A DNA stretch of 64,000 nucleotides, taken from positions 27,500 through 91,499 of the forward strand of contig JBBDPC010000100.1 of assembly GCA_040876735.1 (NCBI GenBank). The letters run 5' to 3'. Under the pieces are notes generated by a model. That model searched no databases and was not told the origin of the DNA. It saw only the letters and a list, made by a program, of their open reading frames with translations. Source of the DNA: Natronomicrosphaera sp040876735 (GTDB lineage Bacteria > Planctomycetota > Phycisphaerae > Phycisphaerales > Phycisphaeraceae). Shown here in pieces: positions 51,328-58,715 of this stretch. A program made the position numbers and the translations under genes. Each line of letters begins with the position of its first letter. Within the stretch, counting starts at the first letter, position 1.

Positions 51328-51432
51328 GTGGTATATTTTGCTTTCCCAGTGGGGCGGGCGTCTCGCCCGCCTTTCTCACCTTTGGCGGGCGAGACGCCCG
51401 CCCCACTTTGAACGTATCCCACTACCCACGCC
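51328..51432. repeat. MITE-like inverted repeat, GGGCGGGCGTCTCGCCCG family (copy 2)
   Basis: GTGGGGCGGGCGTCTCGCCC is opposed by its reverse complement after a short spacer. The outer flanks GTGGTATATTTTGCTTTCC and GTATCCCACTACCCACGC match those of the copy at 3999-4132. Confidence 0.9.
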
Positions 51433-51477
51433 TCACGCCCCACACCCCACGCTCCCCCTGCCTGCTACACTTGGGAC

Positions 51478-52785
51478 ATGCCGCTGCCTCGTCCCACCGC
51501 CGACGGCGCCCGCTTCTTCTTCCGGGCGTTTCGCTCACGCAACTACCGGCTGTTCTTCCTCGGCCAGCTCACCTCCCTCGCCGGCACGTGGATGTCGCTG
51601 ATGGCCATGGGCTGGCTGGTCTACCGGCTGACGGAAGACCCGTTCATGCTCGGGCTCATCGGCTTCTGCATGCACGTGCCGACGTTCGCCCTCTCGCCGA
51701 TCGCCGGGGCGCTGGTCGACCGCTGGAATCGGCGGACGGTGATGGTCGCCGCGCAGAGCCTCGACATGCTCACCATGCTCGCGCTCGCCGCGCTCACGCT
51801 CACCGGCCACGTCGAAGTCTGGCACCTGTTGCTGGGCTGCTCCGTGCTGGGCACGGCCAAAGCGTTCGACCTGCCCGCCCGGCAGTCGCTGGTCGTCGAA
51901 ATCATCGAGCACCGCGACGACCTGCCCAACGCCATCGCGCTCAACTCCTCGATGTTCCACGGCGCCCGCATGCTCGGGCCGATGCTCGGCGGACTGATCA
52001 TCTACCTCGTCGGGCCCAACGGCGAAGGGTACTGCTTCCTGCTCGACGGGCTCAGCTACATCGCCGTGATCGGCGCGCTGCTCGGGCTACGGCTGACCGC
52101 ACGCGTGGAGCCGGCCACGCGCAAGCATCTGCTGCACGACATGAAAGAAGGCTTCGTGCACGCCTTCGGTTTCGCGCCGATGCGGGCGCTGATGCTGCTG
52201 ATGGGCACGATCGCCTTGCTGGGCATTCCCTACGGCACACTGCTGCCGGCGATTGCGCGCGACGTGCTCGAAGGCACGGAGCGCACGTACAGCATGCTCG
52301 TCGCCGCCGGCGGGTTGGGCGCGTTTCTGGGGGCGATGTATCTCGCCGGCCGACGCAGCGTGCTGGGGCTGGGCAGGATCATCGCGGCGTGTACGGTGAT
52401 GTTCGGCCTGTCGCTGGCGGGGTTTTCGTTTTCGACGCACCTGTGGGTGTCGCTGCCGCTGCTGGTGGTGGCCGGGGCGGTGTCGATGGTGGCAATGGCG
52501 GGGACGAACACGATCATCCAGACGCTGGTGGCCGACGAAACGCGCGGGCGGGTGATGAGTTTCTTCGGCATGACGTTCATGGGCGCGATGCCGATGGGCG
52601 CGCTGCTGGCGGGGAAGCTGGCGACGCTGATCGGCGCGCCGACGACGATTCTGCTCGGCGGCCTGGCGTGCGCGGCGGCGGGGCTGGTGTTCGGCCTCCA
52701 CATCCCCGCACTGCGGGCGGTGGCCCGGCCGGTCTACATCGAGCGTGGCATCATTCCGCCCATGACCGAAGCGAGCCGGGCATGA
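51478..52785 (+). CDS. MFS exporter (MFS_3, EntS-like)
   Basis: This 435-residue protein has twelve membrane helices. N-terminus: FRAFRSRNYRLFFLGQLTSL and GTWMSLMAMGWLVYRLTEDP. Motif A-like ALVDRWNRRTVMVA follows, with LPARQSLVVEIIEHRDDLPN and ALNSSMFHGARMLGPMLGG. These are typical of the MFS_3 branch that includes EntS and macrolide or drug exporters. It is probably a proton-driven exporter; the substrate is unknown. No operon partner. Confidence 0.9.
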   Translation: MPLPRPTADGARFFFRAFRSRNYRLFFLGQLTSLAGTWMSLMAMGWLVYRLTEDPFMLGLIGFCMHVPTFALSPIAGALVDRWNRRTVMVAAQSLDMLTMLALAALTLTGHVEVWHLLLGCSVLGTAKAFDLPARQSLVVEIIEHRDDLPNAIALNSSMFHGARMLGPMLGGLIIYLVGPNGEGYCFLLDGLSYIAVIGALLGLRLTARVEPATRKHLLHDMKEGFVHAFGFAPMRALMLLMGTIALLGIPYGTLLPAIARDVLEGTERTYSMLVAAGGLGAFLGAMYLAGRRSVLGLGRIIAACTVMFGLSLAGFSFSTHLWVSLPLLVVAGAVSMVAMAGTNTIIQTLVADETRGRVMSFFGMTFMGAMPMGALLAGKLATLIGAPTTILLGGLACAAAGLVFGLHIPALRAVARPVYIERGIIPPMTEASRA

Positions 52786-52939
52786 AAGTCGCCGCCGCCG
52801 GCAATGCGTGCGGCCCGGCAAGCGTTTTCCTCTCACGCTCCTCGGTGGGTGCCGGGAGCCGGATTTGCCTAGAATATAAGCCTGTGCCGGGAACATTTAC
52901 GACGCCTTGTGCGTCTTCCGTTCAGGAGGTTCACACGCC

Positions 52940-53569
52940 ATGCGCAATCCCCGTTTCTTCACCGTTCGTCTCGCTGTTGTGCCGTTGCTGGCGTTCGCCC
53001 TGCTGGTGTCGGCCGGCTGTGCGCATCGCGGGCAGACGTCGGGCCGGGTCGATCCGGGCACGACCACCGAGGCGGAGCGCACGGACCGCAGCGGGCGGAT
53101 TCTGCCGGCGGAACTGGTCAGCTTCTCCGATCAGGCGGCACAGCGGCTGGTGCAGGCCCTGCCGGAGGTGCGTCACGTCCGCAACACCGACGGGCGGGTG
53201 ACCGTGATCCTCGGCGACCTGAACAACAGCACGCGCGTCGTCTCGACCAACGACTTCGAAACGATGCAGCGCCACCTGCGGTCGAACCTGCTCAACGCCA
53301 GTCCCGCGACCGACAAGCTCGCCTTCGTCGAACGCCGGGCCCGCATGCAGAACCTCGCCCAGCGCGAACGCGTCGCCAGCGACGGCTTCCTCGCCGACCC
53401 GGCCGACTACGACCCGCAGACCACCTACACGCTCAACGGCAACTTCCACCGCATCAACCGCGGCGACACGAACTACTACTACATGGACTTCGAGCTGGTC
53501 CACTTCGCCACGAACGAGATCGTGTTCAACGACAGGTACGAGGTGAAGCAGGTCAGGCAACGGCGGTGA
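52940..53569 (+). CDS. lpoB: LpoB-like lipoprotein (penicillin-binding protein activator family)
   Basis: The protein is 209 residues from the ATG at 52940, with AGGAGG 9 nt upstream. A lipoprotein signal ends in lipobox VSAGC (about residue 27). The mature region shows the LpoB fold: VTVILGDLNNSTRVVSTNDF, EFETMQRHLRSNLL-like helix, TYTLNGNFHRINRGDTNYYY and MDFELVHFATNEIVFNDRYE. In E. coli LpoB reaches PBP1b through the peptidoglycan layer and activates it. It is the first of four lipoprotein genes in a row. Confidence 0.85.
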   Translation: MRNPRFFTVRLAVVPLLAFALLVSAGCAHRGQTSGRVDPGTTTEAERTDRSGRILPAELVSFSDQAAQRLVQALPEVRHVRNTDGRVTVILGDLNNSTRVVSTNDFETMQRHLRSNLLNASPATDKLAFVERRARMQNLAQRERVASDGFLADPADYDPQTTYTLNGNFHRINRGDTNYYYMDFELVHFATNEIVFNDRYEVKQVRQRR

Positions 53570-53574
53570 GCGCG

Positions 53575-54186
53575 ATGCTTACCTCACCCCTGAAGTCACT
53601 GCATGCCGAAGCCCACGGATTCAGTCCGTGGGCGTCTACCGCCTTACTCACCCTCGCCCTCCTGCTCACCGCCTGCGCCGCCCCGCCGCGGTCCACACGC
53701 ATGACCGTCGACGACTTCGACGCCATGGCCGCCGCGATGGCCGCCAGCCTCGCCCGTAGTGAGGCGATCGCCGAGCGCGGGCCGGACAGTAAGCCGTGGG
53801 TGATCGTCATCGAACGTGTGCGGAACCTGAGCATGGACGTGATGACGCAAAGCGAGCAATGGGCCGTCGTCGCCCGCCTGCGCAGCGCCATACCGTTGCA
53901 GACGCTCAGCCATGACAGGAACGTCCGCTTCGTCATGGCCCCGGAGCGCGTCGCCGCGATGCGGGCCGAGGACCCGACCGAGTTTGACGAGCGCTTCGCC
54001 GCCGACCGTTTGACGCCGACGCACACCATGACCGCCACGTTCCGCTCGATCCCGCGCGCGTATGACCGCGGCCGCACGGACTTCTACTACTGTGAATTTG
54101 AAATCCTCGAACACGCCACCGGCGAACCGGTCTGGCACGACCGCTTCGAGTACAAGCGACAAGCCTTCGGCCACCTATGGGACTGA
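53575..54186 (+). CDS. second LpoB-like lipoprotein, signal region written by a REP palindrome
   Basis: The protein is 203 residues from the ATG at 53575, 3 bp after the preceding stop. The signal peptide has a long n-region (residues 1-21); HAEAHGFSPWAS within it is encoded by a REP-like palindrome. The hydrophobic core and lipobox LLLTACAAP follow. The mature region is a LpoB homologue: PWVIVIERVRNLSMDVMTQS, LTPTHTMTATFRSIP, TDFYYCEFEILEHATGEPVW and HDRFEYKRQ. It is a paralogue of the upstream gene. No start codon is available after the palindrome, so the insert must be translated. Confidence 0.8.
   Translation: MLTSPLKSLHAEAHGFSPWASTALLTLALLLTACAAPPRSTRMTVDDFDAMAAAMAASLARSEAIAERGPDSKPWVIVIERVRNLSMDVMTQSEQWAVVARLRSAIPLQTLSHDRNVRFVMAPERVAAMRAEDPTEFDERFAADRLTPTHTMTATFRSIPRAYDRGRTDFYYCEFEILEHATGEPVWHDRFEYKRQAFGHLWD
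53608..53636. repeat. REP-like palindrome inside a lipoprotein signal region
   Basis: Arms GAAGCCCACGGATT and AGTCCGTGGGCGTC, inside the coding frame of the second LpoB-like gene, just before its hydrophobic core. Confidence 0.9.
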
Positions 54187-56016
54187 ATGGTGAACCTGCG
54201 ATGTGCCATCTGTGATGTGCGACCCATTCGCCGAGGCGGGGCGACTTCAGTCGCCCTGCGCCTTCGCGCCGCACTCCCCCTGCTCTTCCTCCTGCCCCTC
54301 CTCCCCGCCTGCCAGCAACGCCCCATGGCCACCCCCTACCACGCCCTCGGCCAGGGCGACTACGGCAGCGCCCGCGTCGCCATCCACGACAACATGGTCG
54401 ACCAGCGCAGCGATCGCCAGTACATCCTCGACCGCATGCGCACCGGCATCCTCACCCTCGCCGACGGCCACGCCGAGTCCGCCCAGACCGTCTTCGAGCC
54501 CACCTACGACATGCTTCGCACGCAAGGGATCAACCGCGACCGCACCGTCGCCTCCATCATCACCCACGAAGGCGTCCGCATCTGGAAAGGCGAGCCGTTC
54601 GAGCAGGCGCTGACCATGCTCTACTACGGCCTCAGCCACGCCCAGACCGGCTCGTGGGACAACGCCCGCGCCGCCGCCCAAAGCTCCCTCTTCCAGCTCC
54701 GCGACTTCCGCCGATCGCCCGACGAAGACCCGCGCGACATCAACACCCGCGAAATCGCCCGCCGATCGCTCCTCTACGAACGTGCCGTCGCCCGCGGCGC
54801 CACCGCCGACGAAGCCCGCGCCGCGGCCGACTATCTCGACCACGGCTACGTCGCCCGCAACTCCAACTTCACCCTCGGCTACCTGCTCAACGCCGTCGCC
54901 AACCAGCAACTCGCCCGCCCGGAAGAAGCGCACGACAACTTCAACCGCGTGCTCGAACTCGATCCCGACCTCGAACCGCTTGTCGAAGCGTTCCGGGCCG
55001 GGCAGTACAACACCGTCCTCGTCGTCAGTTGGGGCCTGGGTCCGCGCAAAACCGCCTACGGCCCCGACGACGCGCTCGCCCGCTTCCTGCCCCGCTATGC
55101 CAGCACGCACACGCCGCTGCGCGTCCGCGTGGGCGACGCCGACGACGACCCCGGCCGCAGCTACGGCCAGGTGCTCGACGTCAACCAGATGGCCCGCGAC
55201 CACCGCTGGAACAACCTCGAAGACATCCGCATGGCCAAGAGCACGCTCGGCACGGGCCTGCTCTACGGCGGAGCCCTCACCACCGCCATCGGCGCCGACC
55301 GCCGCAGCGAACGAACCGCCGCCGTGGGGCTGGGCCTGATCGCCGCCGGCCTGCTGACCAAGTCCGGCGCCGCCGCCGACACGCGCTACTGCGATGTCAT
55401 GCCCCAACGCGTCTACGTCGTCCCGCTCAACCTCGACGACCACGACCAGCCCATCCAGCTCCAAGTCGAAGGCATCCCCGCCTCCCGCCTCGTCCTCCGC
55501 GGTCTCACCGCGCCCGGCCCCGGCGAACCGACGCAACTTCGCTACGTCCGCCTCGTCAGCCAGCGCGATCCCCGCGCCGCCCCGCCCCGCTGGGCCACCG
55601 CCGGCCAGATCCGCTACAGCAACCCCCACACCGGCGCAACGTCCGCCCCCAACGCCCGGCCGCAGCTTCCCTACATCCTCGGCGGCCACTGCGTCCGCCC
55701 GCCCCGTGCCGCCGTCCTGCGCCAGTATCACCAGGCGGGCCACCTGCTCGGCTATACCGTTGCCGACCTGGCCGAGTTGTACCGCCTTGAAGACATCTAC
55801 TTTGCCGTGGAAGACGAGCAGGGGTACGCGGGCCGTCACGTGCTTGAAGGCGGTCGGTCGCTGGTCGCGCCGCAGCCGGGCACGACCGGGTTCATGCGCC
55901 TCTTCGGCGTCGAGCATGCGCCCTACCGGCCGACCAGCCGGGAGGTGGCCGACGCCGCGCGCGACGCACGACAGCAACGCCAGCGGGCCAGCGTGGTCCA
56001 GGGCGACGGAAGATAA
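54187..56016 (+). CDS. COG3014-like lipoprotein with repeat-written signal region
   Basis: The protein is 609 residues; the ATG is the codon directly after the previous stop. The signal peptide has lipobox LLPAC (about residue 42); its n-region (RCAICDVRPIRRGGATSVA) is encoded by a 7-bp-period array and a short palindrome. The mature protein is TPR-like at first (PYHALGQGDYGSARVAIHDN, LYYGLSHAQTGSWDNARAAA, NRVLELDPD), then has a beta-rich domain (about 270-600). It fits COG3014, uncharacterised lipoproteins that occur beside LpoB and YcfL genes in gammaproteobacteria (from memory). It may be an accessory factor of the Lpo system. Confidence 0.75.
   Translation: MVNLRCAICDVRPIRRGGATSVALRLRAALPLLFLLPLLPACQQRPMATPYHALGQGDYGSARVAIHDNMVDQRSDRQYILDRMRTGILTLADGHAESAQTVFEPTYDMLRTQGINRDRTVASIITHEGVRIWKGEPFEQALTMLYYGLSHAQTGSWDNARAAAQSSLFQLRDFRRSPDEDPRDINTREIARRSLLYERAVARGATADEARAAADYLDHGYVARNSNFTLGYLLNAVANQQLARPEEAHDNFNRVLELDPDLEPLVEAFRAGQYNTVLVVSWGLGPRKTAYGPDDALARFLPRYASTHTPLRVRVGDADDDPGRSYGQVLDVNQMARDHRWNNLEDIRMAKSTLGTGLLYGGALTTAIGADRRSERTAAVGLGLIAAGLLTKSGAAADTRYCDVMPQRVYVVPLNLDDHDQPIQLQVEGIPASRLVLRGLTAPGPGEPTQLRYVRLVSQRDPRAAPPRWATAGQIRYSNPHTGATSAPNARPQLPYILGGHCVRPPRAAVLRQYHQAGHLLGYTVADLAELYRLEDIYFAVEDEQGYAGRHVLEGGRSLVAPQPGTTGFMRLFGVEHAPYRPTSREVADAARDARQQRQRASVVQGDGR
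54198..54256. repeat. 7-bp array and palindrome in the COG3014 signal region
   Basis: Units GCGATGT, GCCATCT, GTGATGT and GCGACCC occupy 54198-54225 in exact 7-bp phase. A palindrome GGGCGACT TC AGTCGCCC follows at 54239-54256; its core also occurs at 59967-59996. Confidence 0.85.
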
Positions 56017-56055
56017 TCGATGCATCGATCAACGATCACACAACAGGAGATCACC

Positions 56056-56475
56056 ATGAACATGCGAACGAGCTTGTTGTCGATAGCGGTGCTGGCGGTG
56101 GCGATGACGGCCGTGGGTTGCAACGCTCGGACCGAGCCGTGGGGCTCCACGCCCGACCCCGTGCCGCAGGGCCAGCAGCCGCACGTCGTCCTGCATGACA
56201 ACGTGCAGAACCGCGTTTCACATGGCGAGCCGATCGTCACGCCCGGCGACGACCAGACGCCGCTGCGCGTCACCGTGCCCCTCCGCCTGCTGGACAACCG
56301 CCAGTACAGCATCCAGTACCGCTTTGTCTTCCTCGACGCGCGCGGCCGAGCGGTGCGGCCGGAGGCGGGCTGGCAATACAAGGTGCTCCCCCCGCGTGCG
56401 CAGATGGAAGTGGAAGCGGCAGCGCTGAACCCCGAGGCGGTCGACTGGCGGCTGGAACTCCGGTTGGCGCGGTGA
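56056..56475 (+). CDS. YcfL/DUF1425-family lipoprotein
   Basis: The protein is 139 residues from the ATG at 56056, with AGGAG 8 nt upstream. A signal peptide has lipobox TAVGC (about residue 23). The mature domain resembles DUF1425 (E. coli YcfL): VVLHDNVQNRV, TPLRVTVPLRLLDNRQYSIQ and YRFVFLDARGRAV. In E. coli ycfL is next to lpoB (ycfM), and here it closes the lipoprotein cluster. This linkage supports the LpoB assignments. Confidence 0.8.
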   Translation: MNMRTSLLSIAVLAVAMTAVGCNARTEPWGSTPDPVPQGQQPHVVLHDNVQNRVSHGEPIVTPGDDQTPLRVTVPLRLLDNRQYSIQYRFVFLDARGRAVRPEAGWQYKVLPPRAQMEVEAAALNPEAVDWRLELRLAR

Positions 56476-56481
56476 GCGTGT

Positions 56482-56510
56482 GAAGCCCACGGATTAAATC
56501 CATGGGCGTC
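56482..56510. repeat. REP-like palindrome between ycfL-like gene and queG
   Basis: Arms GAAGCCCACGGATT and AATCCATGGGCGTC with two mismatches. It ends 8 bp before the queG ATG. Confidence 0.85.
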
Positions 56511-56518
56511 GGATCGTC

Positions 56519-57772
56519 ATGGCGCATGAGACGGACCTACACTTGCCAATGGTGAACCGCACGCCCAGCCACACGCCCGCCGCCGACCGCGTGCGTGACC
56601 TTGCCGACGATCTCGGCTTTGCGCTGTGCGGCATCGCCCCCGCTGCGCCCACCGCGCATGGTGACTTCGTCCGCCAGTGGCTCGCCGAGCACAAGCATGG
56701 CGAGATGCACTACCTGGCCACCAACCTCGACGTCCGCCTCGACCCGCGCGAGCTGCTGCCCGACGCGCGGGCCGTCATCGTCGTCGCCGACTTCTACCCG
56801 GCCGATCCGCCATCAGCCATCAACAATCAGAAATCAGAAATTCCCAAAGCCCGCATCGCCCGCTATGCCTGGGCGGACGATTACCACAAGCTCATCAAGA
56901 AGCGGTTGCATCGTTTCGCCGACGCGTTGCGCGAGCAACACCCCGATGCGGCGTTCCGCTGCACCGTCGACACCGCGCCGCTGCTGGAGCGCGAGCACGC
57001 CGCCCGGGCGGGCCTGGGGTGGACCGGCAAGCACACGCTGCTGATCCACCCGCGCTTCGGCTCGTACATGCTGCTGGGTGCGATCGTCACTACGCTCGAC
57101 CTGGCCGCCACGCCCGCGTCGGCTTCCCACGCCCCGGGGGGCGTGGGCGTTCGAGATTCGTCCATCTCGTTGCCGTCCGTCGATCATTGCGGCACCTGCA
57201 CGCGCTGCATTGACGCCTGCCCGACGCACTGCATCGCCGACCCCGCGCAAATGCAAGGCCACCGCACGCTCGACGCCACCCGCTGCATCAGCTATCTCAC
57301 GCTCGAACATCGCAGCCTCATCGACGCATCGCTGCACGCCCCCATGGGCGACTGGCTTGCCGGCTGCGACGTCTGCCAGCAGGTCTGTCCCTACAACCAG
57401 CCGATCGAAACCGTCACCACATATCAGCAATCAGAAATCAGAAATCAGAAATCCGGCCTCTCTCTCCCCATCCACCCCCGCTACACGCCGCGCCCCGACC
57501 TCGCCGCCGGCCTCGACCTGCTCGACGTGCTCAACTGGACCGCCGCCGACCGCCAGCACGTCTTCCAGGGCTCGGCGCTCAAGCGGATGAAGCTGGAGAT
57601 GGTCAAGCGCAACGCGCTGATCGCAGCGGGCAATGCGCTGATGGAACGCGATCACCCGGCCTTGCGTGAGCGCGTGTACGAACTGGCCAACGATGCGGAC
57701 GAACATGAACTGGTGCGCGAGACGGCAAGGCAGGTGGTGGCGCGGTTGCAATGCAGGAAGCCCACGGATTGA
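56519..57772 (+). CDS. queG: epoxyqueuosine reductase with repeat-encoded inserts
   Basis: This 417-residue cobalamin and Fe-S enzyme reduces epoxyqueuosine to queuosine in tRNA. Motifs: DLGFALCGIAPAAP, ARIARYAWADDYHKLIKKRL (B12 domain), CTVDTAPLLEREHAARAGLG, cluster sites CGTCTRCIDACPTHCI and CDVCQQVCPYNQP, and C-terminal HEAT-like helices. Two loops are written in 7-bp arrays: PSAINNQKSEIPK (56812-56843) and YQQSEIRNQKSG (57423-57454). Both are in frame and the conserved blocks stay intact. The last residues KPTD and the TGA come from a REP palindrome. An alternative start is the ATG at 56549. Confidence 0.93.
   Translation: MAHETDLHLPMVNRTPSHTPAADRVRDLADDLGFALCGIAPAAPTAHGDFVRQWLAEHKHGEMHYLATNLDVRLDPRELLPDARAVIVVADFYPADPPSAINNQKSEIPKARIARYAWADDYHKLIKKRLHRFADALREQHPDAAFRCTVDTAPLLEREHAARAGLGWTGKHTLLIHPRFGSYMLLGAIVTTLDLAATPASASHAPGGVGVRDSSISLPSVDHCGTCTRCIDACPTHCIADPAQMQGHRTLDATRCISYLTLEHRSLIDASLHAPMGDWLAGCDVCQQVCPYNQPIETVTTYQQSEIRNQKSGLSLPIHPRYTPRPDLAAGLDLLDVLNWTAADRQHVFQGSALKRMKLEMVKRNALIAAGNALMERDHPALRERVYELANDADEHELVRETARQVVARLQCRKPTD
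56812..56843. repeat. 7-bp array (ATCAGAA) inside queG, first
   Basis: ATCA at 56812, 56819, 56826 and 56833, followed by ATTC at 56840, are all 7 bp apart. It adds about 13 residues before ARIARYA. Confidence 0.9.
57423..57454. repeat. 7-bp array (ATCAGAA) inside queG, second
   Basis: ATCA at 57423, 57430, 57437 and 57444, and ATCC at 57451, are all 7 bp apart. It adds a polar loop after the last Fe-S motif. Confidence 0.9.
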
Positions 57773-57785
57773 ATCCGTGGGCTTC
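57757..57785. repeat. perfect REP-like palindrome overlapping the queG stop codon
   Basis: Arms GAAGCCCACGGATT and AATCCGTGGGCTTC. The stop TGA (57770-57772) is at the palindrome centre. Confidence 0.95.
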
Positions 57786-57813
57786 GGTGTTGCGTTCGAT
57801 TGGTGAAGGGTTC

Positions 57814-58599
57814 TCACAGCCCCACGACGCTGAACCCCGCGTCGACGTGGATGGTTTCGCCCGTGACGCCGCTGCTCATGTCGCTGAGGAAGTAGACGGC
57901 CGTGTTGCCGACCTCTTCGCCGGTGATGTTGCGCTTCAGCGGGGCCTTGCGTTCCTGGTGCTCGAACATCTCGGCGATGCCGCCGACGGCCGAGGCGGCG
58001 AGCGTGCGCAGCGGTCCGCCGGAGATGGTGTTGACGCGGATGTTCTTCGCGCCGAGGTCGGCGGCGAGGTAGCGGGTGGTGTGTTCCAGCGCGGCCTTGG
58101 CGACGCCCATGACGTTGTAGCCGGGGATGACTTTTTCGCCGCCGTAGTAGGTCATGCTGACGATCGCGCCGCCGTCGGGCATCACGTCCACGGCCCGCTG
58201 GCCCATCGCCAGCAGCGAGTAGGCGCTGATGTCCAGCGCCTGCGTCCACGCTTCGCGTGACGTTTTGTGGAAGTTGCCTTCCTGGAGGAACTGCCGGTCG
58301 GCGAAGGCGACGCTGTGCACGATGAAGTCGATCTGGCCGAAGTCGCTCTTGAGCTTCGCGAACACCGCATCGAGGTCTTCATCCTTCGACACGTCGCATG
58401 GCGCCAGCCAGGGGTCTTTCACGCCCAGCTCTTCCACCGCCTGCCGGCAGCGGCGCTCCATCTTGCCCTTGGGGTCGGGCAGGTGGGTGAACGCGCAGGT
58501 CGCCCCCTGCTCGATCAGCGACTTGGTGATGTACCACGCATAGCTGCGGTCGTTGGCGATGCCGAAGACGATGCCCTTTTTGCCCTCAAGTAGGCCCAT
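57814..58599 (-). CDS. fabI: enoyl-[acyl-carrier-protein] reductase (NADH)
   Basis: The protein is 261 residues from the ATG at 58599, with AGGAG 9 nt upstream. It performs the last reduction of the fatty-acid elongation cycle. FabI features: LLEGKKGIVFGIANDRSYAW (NAD site, modified Rossmann), IDFIVHSVAFADRQ, VSMTYYGGEKVIPGYNVMGV with the Tyr-x6-Lys pair completed in AKAALE, and NTISGGPLRTLAASAVGG in the substrate loop. Length equals E. coli FabI (262). It converges on queG with a REP element in the gap. Confidence 0.95.
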   Translation of the reverse strand: MGLLEGKKGIVFGIANDRSYAWYITKSLIEQGATCAFTHLPDPKGKMERRCRQAVEELGVKDPWLAPCDVSKDEDLDAVFAKLKSDFGQIDFIVHSVAFADRQFLQEGNFHKTSREAWTQALDISAYSLLAMGQRAVDVMPDGGAIVSMTYYGGEKVIPGYNVMGVAKAALEHTTRYLAADLGAKNIRVNTISGGPLRTLAASAVGGIAEMFEHQERKAPLKRNITGEEVGNTAVYFLSDMSSGVTGETIHVDAGFSVVGL

Positions 58600-58674
58600 G
58601 GTGTTGCGCTCCTGTTTGCGGTGGGTGCAGAGGGGAAAGGGTAGAGAAATGGCGCGGGTTTGCAAAGCGCGGCC

Positions 58675-58703
58675 GACGCCCACGGATTGAATCCGTGGGC
58701 TTC
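58675..58703. repeat. REP-like palindrome between the M16 peptidase and fabI
   Basis: Arms GCCCACGGATT and AATCCGTGGGC. It lies 12 bp beyond the M16 stop on the minus strand and 75 bp upstream of the fabI start. Confidence 0.92.
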
Positions 58704-58715
58704 TGTTGGGGTGCA

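Noticed and set aside
56812..57454. queG inserts considered as frameshifts or sequencing errors
   Set aside because: Both inserts preserve the reading frame and all conserved blocks lie in a single frame.
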